From the NCBI GenBank assembly GCA_013154225.1, contig JAADCW010000215.1, forward strand, positions 1 to 9,400: a DNA stretch of 9,400 nucleotides, read 5' to 3'. How positions within the stretch are numbered: position 1 is the stretch's first letter; every line of letters begins with the position of its first letter. The notes beneath the pieces are model-generated. The model was not told the DNA's origin. It was given only the letters and a program-made list of their open reading frames with translations, and made no database searches. The position numbers and the translations under genes were made by a program. This DNA comes from Chloroflexota bacterium. GTDB taxonomy: Bacteria > Chloroflexota > Anaerolineae > Anaerolineales > DRMV01. Shown in pieces: positions 1 through 5,996 of the stretch.

Positions 1-575
1 GCGATGAGGCCAGCCAGCCCATCCAGGCCATCGGTCAGGTTGACCGCGTTGCTGGTGGCCACAATGATGAACGCGGCCAAGGGAATGTACCACCACCCCA
101 GGGAAAGGGGCTGAGGAATGCCCGGAATGAGCAATTCGGGCACCTGAAGGTAATGCTGAAGCCCATACGCGGCCAACAGCGCCAAGGCGACCTGTAGGCC
201 AAACTTAGTGCGAGGCCGCAGGCCCTCACCTTTACGCCCGCGCAAACCAGCCCAGTCGTCCACTGCGCCCAACAGCGCAAACCCCAGCAAAACGCCCAGG
301 GGCAAAAGCACCGAGCGCCCCATCATGCTCATGCCCACAATCCAGCCAGCATTGAGCAACAGGGTCATGAACGTCACGGGCAAGACGATCATCACACCGC
401 CCATAGTGGGCGTGCCTAATTTGGAAAAGTGCCGTTGTGGGCCATCCACACGGATGATTTTGCCCACTTTGAAATGCCGTAAGATTTGCAACAACGGTTC
501 GCCCCAAATCACGGTGAGCACAAAACTCAACGCGGCCAGCCCTAAAGCCAGCGTGGTAGGAGCGGGGGTAATCAT
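1..575 (-). CDS. mraY: MraY, phospho-N-acetylmuramoyl-pentapeptide transferase (N-terminal part, runs off the window)
   Basis: This integral membrane enzyme transfers phospho-MurNAc-pentapeptide from UDP to undecaprenyl phosphate, giving lipid I, the first membrane step of peptidoglycan synthesis. Reading the minus strand from the ATG at 575-573 gives 191 codons plus two bases before the window ends, about half of the family's usual length of roughly 320-370. Visible family motifs are GTPTMGG near residues 54-60, the Asp-Asp pair D106-D107 (followed by W, where Tyr is common) and NAVNLTDGLDGLA near 176-188. Hydrophobic stretches lie near residues 8-24, 60-80, 88-105, 126-138 and 162-174. The start overlaps the murF stop (ATGA) and has a GGAGG ribosome binding site at 583-587, seven bases upstream, so translation is probably coupled to murF. 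No defect is seen in the visible part. Confidence 0.96.
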   Translation of the reverse strand, partial: MITPAPTTLALGLAALSFVLTVIWGEPLLQILRHFKVGKIIRVDGPQRHFSKLGTPTMGGVMIVLPVTFMTLLLNAGWIVGMSMMGRSVLLPLGVLLGFALLGAVDDWAGLRGRKGEGLRPRTKFGLQVALALLAAYGLQHYLQVPELLIPGIPQPLSLGWWYIPLAAFIIVATSNAVNLTDGLDGLAGLI

Positions 576-1996
576 GCTTCGGCCTCCAATGCGCTCACGA
601 TGCGGTCCATGCGAACCCCCCGCGAGCCTTTCACCAGCACCACATCGTCGGGATGTAAAACCTGCCGTAACAACCGAATCGCCCCTTCGGCGTCCTCGGT
701 TTCAATCACCTGGTCTGCGGGCATACCAGCAGCTCGGGCGGCTTCAGCAATCGTGTGCGCCCGCTCGCCCACGGTAACCAGCAACGCAGCCACTTCTGCT
801 GCGCGCAAGCCCACTTTCCAATGGCCTTCATGCTCATACGGGCCCAGCTCCAACATATCGCCCAGCACAGCCACCCGCCGCCCAGGCAAATCGGCCAACA
901 GGTTGAGGGCAGCCAAGGTGGACTGCGGCGACGCGTTGTAGGTATCATCCAACAACAGCGCGCCGTTGAACGCCCGCACGGCCACCAAACGCAGTTGGGT
1001 ATGCCCCATGCGCAGGCCAGCGACGATTTCGTCCCACGAAAGGCCCTCAACCAACCCCACCGCGGCCGCGCGCAGCACCGTATGGGCTGAATGGCGTCCC
1101 AGCAAGGGCACCCGCACGGTCAAGGCTTCGCCCTGGTAGTGCAGGCGCAAGCGCAGGCCTTCCAGGCCCAAACCTTCAATTTGGTCGGCCCACAGATCCG
1201 CTTCGGGCGAAAGGCCGTAGAAGAAAACCCGCGCCGCGGTCTTCTTAGCCATGGGGCGCACCCAAGGGTCGTCGTAATTGAGCACAGCCACACCCTCAGG
1301 CGCGGGGGGCAGGGCCTCGACCAATTCGGCCTTGCCGCGTGCAATCGTCTCCTGGGAACCCGCACGCTCGGCATGCACAAGCCCCACGTTGGTCACCACG
1401 CCCACCTGGGGCTGGGCCAATTCGCACAAAAAGGTAATCTCACCGGGCACGTAAAAGCCCATTTCCAACACCGCCCGCTGATAGCCCTCGGTCAGGCGCA
1501 GCAAGGTGAGCGGCAGGCCAATTTCGTTGTTCAAATTGCCGCGATTTTTCAAGGTGCGATACCGACTGCTCAACACCTGAGCGGTCAGTTCTTTCGTGGT
1601 GGATTTACCCACACTGCCGGTAATGCCAATAACCCGCACGTGGGACATCTTCTGACGCCAAAAGCGCGCTGTCTGCTGAAGGGCAGCCAAGGTATCTTCG
1701 ACCAGCAGACAACCAGGGGTATGAAAGGCTTCCCAGGCCGCGAGGTCAAATTTACCTACCCGCAAATCCAAGGTAGGGAAGGCAGGTACAGGCCGGGAAA
1801 CCAGCGCCACGCTTGCCCCGCGGGAAAAGGCATCGCCCACAAACTCATGCCCATCGTGGCGGGTGCCAGGCAGCGCCACAAACATCGCACCCGGGATGGC
1901 CTGGCGAGAATCCACCACCGTTTCGGTGATGACGTCGCCATCCTGGGGCGGACGCGTACCTGTGAGGGCTTCCACAACATCGGCTAAGGTGAGCAT
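572..1996 (-). CDS. murF: MurF, UDP-MurNAc-tripeptide--D-alanyl-D-alanine ligase
   Basis: This cytoplasmic ATP-dependent ligase adds D-Ala-D-Ala to UDP-MurNAc-tripeptide, completing the pentapeptide that MraY then loads on lipid. The protein has 474 residues, a normal MurF length. An N-terminal substrate-binding domain (about 1-115) includes VVDSR at 27-31. The central ATPase domain has the P-loop GITGSVGKST at 124-133, the NNEIG segment at 156-160 and NYDDP at 240-244. The C-terminal ligase domain carries DDTYNASP at 350-357, LGDMLELG at 378-385 and the terminal VLVKGSRG motif at 453-460. DDTYNASP and the terminal KGS motif favour MurF over the related MurE, MurC or MurD. The ATG at 1996-1994 has an AAAGGT ribosome binding site five bases upstream that overlaps the ftsI TAA stop. 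The intergenic gap to ftsI is only nine bases, and the 3' end overlaps mraY. Confidence 0.95.
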   Translation of the reverse strand: MLTLADVVEALTGTRPPQDGDVITETVVDSRQAIPGAMFVALPGTRHDGHEFVGDAFSRGASVALVSRPVPAFPTLDLRVGKFDLAAWEAFHTPGCLLVEDTLAALQQTARFWRQKMSHVRVIGITGSVGKSTTKELTAQVLSSRYRTLKNRGNLNNEIGLPLTLLRLTEGYQRAVLEMGFYVPGEITFLCELAQPQVGVVTNVGLVHAERAGSQETIARGKAELVEALPPAPEGVAVLNYDDPWVRPMAKKTAARVFFYGLSPEADLWADQIEGLGLEGLRLRLHYQGEALTVRVPLLGRHSAHTVLRAAAVGLVEGLSWDEIVAGLRMGHTQLRLVAVRAFNGALLLDDTYNASPQSTLAALNLLADLPGRRVAVLGDMLELGPYEHEGHWKVGLRAAEVAALLVTVGERAHTIAEAARAAGMPADQVIETEDAEGAIRLLRQVLHPDDVVLVKGSRGVRMDRIVSALEAEA

Positions 1997-2005
1997 GGTT
2001 TACCT

Positions 2006-3865
2006 TTAGGGCTGCGCTGCACTCAAGGAATGACGCACTTTGTCGGGCGGGACTTTTTCCAGCACGGCAATGCGCTGGACCATCTCGGCAAACACCGGCG
2101 CTGCCACCACCGACGCCCAAGGCGAGGTCTTGGGGCGTTCCAGCCAAACGTAGATGACATACTGCGGATCATCGGCCGGGAACCAGCCCACAAACGAGGC
2201 ATTGGTGGCATCTTCCACATAGCCTCGGGTCTGATCGGCGATTTGGGCTGTGCCGGTTTTCCCAGCCACGCTGTAACCCGGCACCAGCGCCCGTTTGGTC
2301 TCGCTCTGAAGCGAATCAGCCAGCATCTTGCGCATTTCGCGCGAGGTCTTTTCCGAAATCACCTGACGCTGCACATCCGGACGGTAAGCGTAGCGGTAGC
2401 CATCCAGCACCTCAAAGGACAGCACATGGGGCGTGACCAGATAGCCGCCGTTGGCAATAGCAGAAGCCGCAACCACCATCTGAAGCGGTGTAACAAAGAT
2501 TGCCTGCCCAAAGCCCTGGGCTGCCAGGTCGGCAAGGGACCAACCAATTTCGTTTGGTCTGGCAGGTGGGGGATCAAAGGCCGAGCGATAACCGCCCGGG
2601 GCTTCGTCGCTCAGGTCAACGCCCGTGGGTTGGCCAAAGCCAAAGGCCTGCAGATACCCATAGAAGCGCTCACTGCCCAGTTTTTCATAAGCAACCCAGG
2701 CCAAGCAGGTGTTCAGGGAGTACTGCAAACAGCCCGTCATGGTCTGTTCGCCCCGCCCGCGGCGGTCCCAGTTGAAGAACACCGCGCCTGGCACCCGAAA
2801 CTGGCCGGTATCCATGTATGTGGTGTCGGGCTCCACCACCCCTGCATCCAGTGCGGCCGCCATGGTAACGATTTTGAACACCGAGCCAGGCTCATACGGG
2901 CGACCAATGGCAAAGTTGTAGGCCTGCCACTGTTCCAGGAACGCCGCCAGTTTGTCGGGATCCCGCACGTCGGGGCGGGGATATTGCGCCATGGCCAAAA
3001 TAGCACCCGTGTGAGGGTCGGCAACCACGATGGTCGCGCTGCTGGCCTTGGTGTCTTCGACGGCCTTACGGGCGACGTCCTCGGCTTCGCCCTGCAAATC
3101 TCGGTCGAGGGTCAGGTAGAGGGAAACGGGCTGAGGCGGCTTGACATCCTTCTCGTCCTTCTTATCGGTCATATTCCAGGGCGCATACGCATACGAAACC
3201 CAACGCGTGCCGCCTTTCAGCAAATCGTTGTAATACTCCTCCACACCGCCTACGCCGCTATCCGAAAGAGGGGGCACAAAGCCCAAAACGTTGGAAGCCA
3301 AATCGCCTTCAGGATAAAAGCGCACCATGTGGGGCACAAAACTCAAGGGGTCTTTTGGATGAACGCGATTGCCCTCCGCGTCCAGGTAAACCCAATCCTC
3401 GGCCAGCGTTTCCAATTGCTCGCGCTGGACTTCGGTCACGCTCTTGGAAACCTGCACGTTTTCCGTATTCTTACCCTTCTCAGCGAGCAAAATACCGACC
3501 AAACGCTCCGCATCCACGTTGAGCACCTGAGCAACTTCACGCCCCACTTGGGGAATGAGCGACTCCGGGATCGTTTTGATGTGGATATCCAATTGGTAAC
3601 GTTCCTGATTGCCGGCCAAGAGGTGGCCATCTCGGTCGTAAATCATGCCTCGCGGCACAGCTACGGCTTCCTGATACCCCCCCTCTGGCGCCAGCCCCTC
3701 GATAGGCTCTAACTGCAGCACGACCATGCGGGCGATAACCGTCAGCCCCATCACCAAAACCACGCTCAACATCACCAAATAACGCCAAAGCGGGAAGTGC
3801 TCTTGGGGCGCTTCCGCGAGGGGCAAAGACTCATCAGGGCGAGGAACGGTTCGGACATCGGGCAT
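2006..3865 (-). CDS. ftsI: Class B penicillin-binding protein (FtsI / PBP2-type septal transpeptidase)
   Basis: This membrane-anchored D,D-transpeptidase crosslinks septal peptidoglycan together with FtsW. From the ATG at 3865 it has 619 residues. A short cytoplasmic tail is followed by a signal-anchor helix (about 29-51), the pedestal motif VPRGMIYDRDG (about 71-81), the VGGVEEYYNDLLKG segment (about 205-218) and the transpeptidase domain. All three penicillin-binding motifs are intact: SVFK (S328, K331), SLN (S383, N385) and KTGT (536-539). There are no C-terminal PASTA repeats, so it resembles FtsI more than Gram-positive PBP2x or SpoVD. A TTG at 3871-3869 in the same frame overlaps the ftsL stop and would add two residues. 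The ATG is preferred because GGAG at 3874-3877 lies eight bases from it but only two from the TTG. A Lys/Asp-rich stretch lies near 235-244. Its position between ftsL and murF supports the septal role. Confidence 0.94.
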   Translation of the reverse strand: MPDVRTVPRPDESLPLAEAPQEHFPLWRYLVMLSVVLVMGLTVIARMVVLQLEPIEGLAPEGGYQEAVAVPRGMIYDRDGHLLAGNQERYQLDIHIKTIPESLIPQVGREVAQVLNVDAERLVGILLAEKGKNTENVQVSKSVTEVQREQLETLAEDWVYLDAEGNRVHPKDPLSFVPHMVRFYPEGDLASNVLGFVPPLSDSGVGGVEEYYNDLLKGGTRWVSYAYAPWNMTDKKDEKDVKPPQPVSLYLTLDRDLQGEAEDVARKAVEDTKASSATIVVADPHTGAILAMAQYPRPDVRDPDKLAAFLEQWQAYNFAIGRPYEPGSVFKIVTMAAALDAGVVEPDTTYMDTGQFRVPGAVFFNWDRRGRGEQTMTGCLQYSLNTCLAWVAYEKLGSERFYGYLQAFGFGQPTGVDLSDEAPGGYRSAFDPPPARPNEIGWSLADLAAQGFGQAIFVTPLQMVVAASAIANGGYLVTPHVLSFEVLDGYRYAYRPDVQRQVISEKTSREMRKMLADSLQSETKRALVPGYSVAGKTGTAQIADQTRGYVEDATNASFVGWFPADDPQYVIYVWLERPKTSPWASVVAAPVFAEMVQRIAVLEKVPPDKVRHSLSAAQP

Positions 3866-3867
3866 GG

Positions 3868-4335
3868 TCAAGGCTCCGGCACCAGGAAGAAATCATACAT
3901 CAGCCACTTGATCAGTGAAATGGTGTAAGCCTCGGGTAAAGTATCGTCGGTGCGAGGGCTAAGCTTGGCCTCGGGGATGTTGGGCACCGCAGGCGCGGGC
4001 ATGGCCTCAGCAGGCACAGGGACGTAATGCACGTGCTCTGGGCTCACCGGGCGGTAGCCCTGTTCCTTAGCCTGGGAGAGCAGCACCTGCCGCGAGGTCA
4101 ATTCTGCCAAACGGCTCTCCAACACCAGGTTTTCGTTTTGGGTCGCGAGAATGCGGCGACGGGTCCGCTGCCATTCGCTTCCCAAAACGATGTTTTGGGT
4201 CGAAAAGTGCACTTCCAACAAAACCACCGAAGTCACAATGACTATCGCGGCCAATGCCCAGGCCAAGCGGCGCAGCTGCTGCCGCCAGGGCAGTTCTCGG
4301 TAGGCTTGTCGAAGGGAACGAGTTGCGTGAGTCAT
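3868..4335 (-). CDS. ftsL: FtsL-like septum protein: single membrane helix plus coiled coil
   Basis: The product has 155 residues. A basic cytoplasmic N-terminus (about 1-23) precedes one transmembrane helix (about 24-41), followed by a short extracytoplasmic segment (about 50-92) rich in Leu, Glu, Gln and Arg that looks like a coiled coil. This is the FtsL/DivIC topology. In known systems FtsL pairs with FtsB/DivIC and FtsQ/DivIB and activates FtsW-FtsI. The family is poorly conserved, so the name rests on topology and on the gene's position between rsmH and ftsI. The C-terminus is unusual: a Pro/Ala-rich linker (about 106-122) followed by a hydrophobic, aromatic tail near 137-152. The start has only a weak AGG ten bases upstream and lies 20 bases after the rsmH stop. 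Its stop nearly abuts the ftsI ATG. Confidence 0.8.
   Translation of the reverse strand: MTHATRSLRQAYRELPWRQQLRRLAWALAAIVIVTSVVLLEVHFSTQNIVLGSEWQRTRRRILATQNENLVLESRLAELTSRQVLLSQAKEQGYRPVSPEHVHYVPVPAEAMPAPAVPNIPEAKLSPRTDDTLPEAYTISLIKWLMYDFFLVPEP
3874..3877 (-). promoter_or_regulatory. Ribosome binding site deciding the ftsI start
   Basis: GGAG on the minus strand is eight bases from the ATG at 3865-3863 but only two from the in-frame TTG at 3871-3869. The spacing favours the ATG. The site lies inside the 3' end of ftsL. Confidence 0.55.
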
Positions 4336-4355
4336 ATTTACTTTGCCTGCAAGCC

Positions 4356-5279
4356 CTATGCCATCTTCTCAACCACCCGCAGACGGGCGCTTCGGGCACG
4401 GGGATTTGCGCGAATTTCTTCATCCGTAGGCCGCATGGGAAAAGGCTTCACCAGTTTCACCAGGGCCTCGGCGTCGCATTCACAGTGCGGCATCTCGGGC
4501 GGGCAAGTGCAATAGCCGCTGACCCGCCGCAGGAAATGCTTGACAATGCGGTCTTCCAAAGAATGGAAGGCAATCACCGCCAGCCTGCCGCCCGGCGCCA
4601 ATGCTTCAATAGCCTGTGGCAACACCGCTTCCAGATTGGCCAGTTCCTGGTTGACGGCAATGCGAAGCGCCTGGAAGGTACGTGTAGCAGGGTGCATACC
4701 CCGCTTGCCCGAAGTGGTTGCCGACGCCACCACTTCGGCCAACTGCCGGGTCGTCTCAATGGGGCGGTTGCGCACAATGGCTCTGGCGACCCGACGGGAA
4801 CGCCGCTCTTCACCGTAGCGCCACAGGATGTCGGCCAGCGACGCCTCATCCAGGGTATTGACCAAATCCGCGGCGGTGATGGCCTGCTCGGGGTCGAAAC
4901 GCATATCCAGGGGCGCGTCTTCCCGAAATGAGAAGCCCCGCTCGGGGGTATCCAGTTGCATGGATGACACGCCCAAATCCAACACAATGCCATCCACGGC
5001 CTCCCACCCCAAATCCTGTAGTTGCGCCAACAAGGTGGTGTAGGAAGCCTTCCGCAGAATAGCCCGCTCGCCAAAGGGGCGAAGGCGCTCGCGAGCAATG
5101 GCCAGGGCCTGAGGATCCACATCAAGCCCCAGGAGCATCCCGTCAGGGGCGCTCATCTCCAAAATGCCGTGAGCATGGCCGCCCGCGCCCAGGGTCGCGT
5201 CCACGTAGCGCCCACCTGCGTGAGGGCGCAAGGCCGCAAGCACTTCATGGTAAAGTACCGGACGATGGGGCCAGGCCAT
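4356..5279 (-). CDS. rsmH: RsmH, 16S rRNA (cytosine-1402-N4)-methyltransferase
   Basis: This SAM-dependent enzyme (formerly MraW) N4-methylates C1402 in the decoding centre of 16S rRNA. The protein has 307 residues, the usual size. It shows the N-terminal HRPVLYHEVL segment (5-14), the SAM-binding DATLGAGGH (27-35) and GLDVDPQALA (51-60), and DLGVSSMQLDTPERGFSF (101-118). It also has the helical-insert motif HPATRTFQALRIAVNQEL (196-213), IAFHSLEDRIVK (236-247) and a C-terminal RSARLR (296-301). Four Cys residues at 257, 259, 266 and 268 (YCTCPP, HCEC) form a cluster that recurs in RsmH proteins. The ATG at 5279 has a strong AGGAG site at 5285-5289, five bases upstream, that overlaps the mraZ TAG stop. 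This points to translational coupling with mraZ. Confidence 0.96.
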   Translation of the reverse strand: MAWPHRPVLYHEVLAALRPHAGGRYVDATLGAGGHAHGILEMSAPDGMLLGLDVDPQALAIARERLRPFGERAILRKASYTTLLAQLQDLGWEAVDGIVLDLGVSSMQLDTPERGFSFREDAPLDMRFDPEQAITAADLVNTLDEASLADILWRYGEERRSRRVARAIVRNRPIETTRQLAEVVASATTSGKRGMHPATRTFQALRIAVNQELANLEAVLPQAIEALAPGGRLAVIAFHSLEDRIVKHFLRRVSGYCTCPPEMPHCECDAEALVKLVKPFPMRPTDEEIRANPRARSARLRVVEKMA

Positions 5280-5287
5280 CTCGGCTC

Positions 5288-5737
5288 CTACGACGCTTCA
5301 TCCACGGGCGAGATATCCAAAGCTGCGAAGCGTCGAGCATTGGCCTCCGCATCCTGCAACACGGCCATTTGCTCTTCCCAGGCCGAAGCCGGCCAAATTT
5401 CAAAGTAGTCACCCACGCCAACCACCACCGCCTCCCCATCCAAGGCAATGGTTTCACGCAAATAGGCGGGGATGAGAATACGACCAGCGCCGTCCACTTC
5501 CACCGGGCTGGCGGCGGAGAAAATCAGCCGCTTGAGTTGGCGCGCCACCGGGTCAGTCATGCTCAAGGCGTTCACGCGGCGGTAGATGCGCTCAAACACT
5601 TCGGGCGTGAGTACCATCAAGTTGCGATCAAAACCCTGGACAAGATACGCGCCACCTTCCAACGCGTCACGAAAACGCGCGGGAATGGTCAGCCGCCCTT
5701 TCTTATCCAGTGTGTGATGGTAGCGCCCCAAGAACAT
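5288..5737 (-). CDS. mraZ: MraZ, transcriptional regulator of the dcw operon
   Basis: MraZ is an AbrB-fold, nucleoid-associated DNA-binding protein that forms rings and, in E. coli, represses its own dcw operon by binding TGGGN direct repeats. The product has 149 residues, typical of the family. It contains the two diagnostic half-repeats, DKKGRLTIP (11-19) and DGAGRILIP (82-90), each with the conserved DxxxR (D11/R15 and D82/R86). The start MFLGRYHHTLDKKGR matches the family N-terminus. The frame remains open upstream to an ATG at 5863, but that 42-residue extension would run through the promoter and operator, so it is rejected. The start codon at 5737-5735 is preceded by GGGAGA at 5747-5752, a somewhat long 10-base spacing from its GGAG core. 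As the first gene of the operon it probably autoregulates through the sites at 5786-5820. Confidence 0.95.
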   Translation of the reverse strand: MFLGRYHHTLDKKGRLTIPARFRDALEGGAYLVQGFDRNLMVLTPEVFERIYRRVNALSMTDPVARQLKRLIFSAASPVEVDGAGRILIPAYLRETIALDGEAVVVGVGDYFEIWPASAWEEQMAVLQDAEANARRFAALDISPVDEAS

Positions 5738-5747
5738 ATGTTCACAT

Positions 5748-5751
5748 CTCC
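5748..5751 (-). promoter_or_regulatory. Ribosome binding site of mraZ
   Basis: GGAG on the minus strand lies ten bases before the ATG at 5737. It supports the 149-residue start over the longer open frame beginning at 5863. The same stretch contains a further TGGGA (5749-5753), but that copy is out of register with the operator array. Confidence 0.5.
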
Positions 5752-5765
5752 CATTTAAACGCAAG

Positions 5766-5784
5766 AACGCCGAGCCTCGGCGTT
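5766..5784. repeat. Perfect 9-bp inverted repeat in the mraZ leader
   Basis: AACGCCGAG and its reverse complement CTCGGCGTT are separated by a single C. As RNA this would fold as a 7-8 bp GC-rich stem with a 3-5 nt loop. It lies between the predicted transcription start (about 5815) and the mraZ start codon (5737), directly after the phased operator repeats. No U-run follows on the minus strand, so it is not a classical terminator. It may be a leader hairpin affecting mRNA stability or translation, or a second protein-binding palindrome. Confidence 0.6.
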
Positions 5785-5820
5785 GCACCACTTCGCGACA
5801 CTTTCTCCCACAACTACCCA
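5781..5820 (-). promoter_or_regulatory. MraZ operator: four phased 10-bp direct repeats
   Basis: Reading the minus strand from 5820 downwards gives four consecutive 10-base units: TGGGTAGTTG, TGGGAGAAAG, TGTCGCGAAG and TGGTGCAACG. The first two have the full TGGGN core with a 5-base spacer, the published E. coli MraZ pattern. The third is degenerate and the fourth is TGGTG. The 10-bp period puts each core on the same face of the helix, as expected for a ring-shaped oligomer. The array begins just after the -10 box and covers the likely transcription start, so binding should repress the operon. The assignment is inferred from pattern and position. Confidence 0.72.
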
Positions 5821-5821
5821 C

Positions 5822-5850
5822 AGTATAAACGAATTTTTGCAAAAAAGCAA
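5822..5850 (-). promoter_or_regulatory. Promoter of the mraZ-rsmH-ftsL-ftsI-murF-mraY operon
   Basis: The minus strand has a -10 hexamer TATACT (5827-5822) and a -35-like TTGCTT (5850-5845) separated by 17 bp, with a start predicted near 5815. The spacer is AT-rich and contains the perfect palindrome TTTTTGCAAAAA (5834-5845). The leader to the mraZ ATG would be about 78 nt. Form and position fit a housekeeping sigma-70-type promoter. Confidence 0.6.
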
Positions 5851-5932
5851 GCAAAACTGTCACCTTTCAACCAGGACTTTTCACCCATCCCTGCCCTTTG
5901 ATCATAAAACGCACCCCAATTCTGCAAAAACC

Positions 5933-5961
5933 TACTTAAAAACTCACTTTTGCTGTACAAT
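5933..5961 (+). promoter_or_regulatory. Possible promoter of the GAF/HD-GYP gene
   Basis: A good -10-like TACAAT lies at 5956-5961. The hexamer 17 bp upstream (TACTTA, 5933-5938) is a poor -35 match, so the promoter may be weak or need an activator. Transcription would start near 5968, leaving a leader of about 29 nt before the ATG at 5997. Confidence 0.35.
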
Positions 5962-5996
5962 GAGAGCACGACTCTTGTCACCCCTTCGAGACACTC

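Larger units (their letters stand above)
5738..5996. other. Divergent intergenic region between mraZ and the HD-GYP gene
   Basis: This 259-bp stretch is AT-richer than its flanks and holds the control signals of both transcription units: the dcw promoter, operator repeats and leader hairpin on the minus strand, and a weaker candidate promoter on the plus strand. No credible coding sequence lies within it. The two candidate promoters are back to back, about 105-110 bp apart between -10 boxes, so crosstalk in regulation is possible but not shown. Confidence 0.7.

Noticed and set aside
1091..1987. A 298-codon open frame on the plus strand
   Set aside because: It is antisense to murF, is rich in Gln and His as expected of a shadow frame, and shows no family motif.
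2030..3712. A 560-codon open frame on the plus strand
   Set aside because: It is entirely antisense to ftsI, whose three catalytic motifs and family motifs are clear. The plus-strand translation has no recognisable domain; long antisense frames are common in GC-rich genes.
3866..3871. TTG start codon for ftsI overlapping the ftsL stop
   Set aside because: The GGAG site is only two bases from the TTG but eight from the ATG at 3865, so the ATG is the more likely start.
5738..5863. N-terminal extension of MraZ starting at the ATG at 5863
   Set aside because: The MraZ family begins with MFxGxYxHxxDxKGR, which is found at 5737. The extension would run through the promoter, operator and leader hairpin.
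5901..5927. A second promoter-like pair on the minus strand (TATGAT with TTTGCA/TTGCAG upstream)
   Set aside because: The spacing is only 15-16 bp and the match is weaker than TATACT at 5822-5827, which is correctly placed relative to the operator repeats and mraZ.
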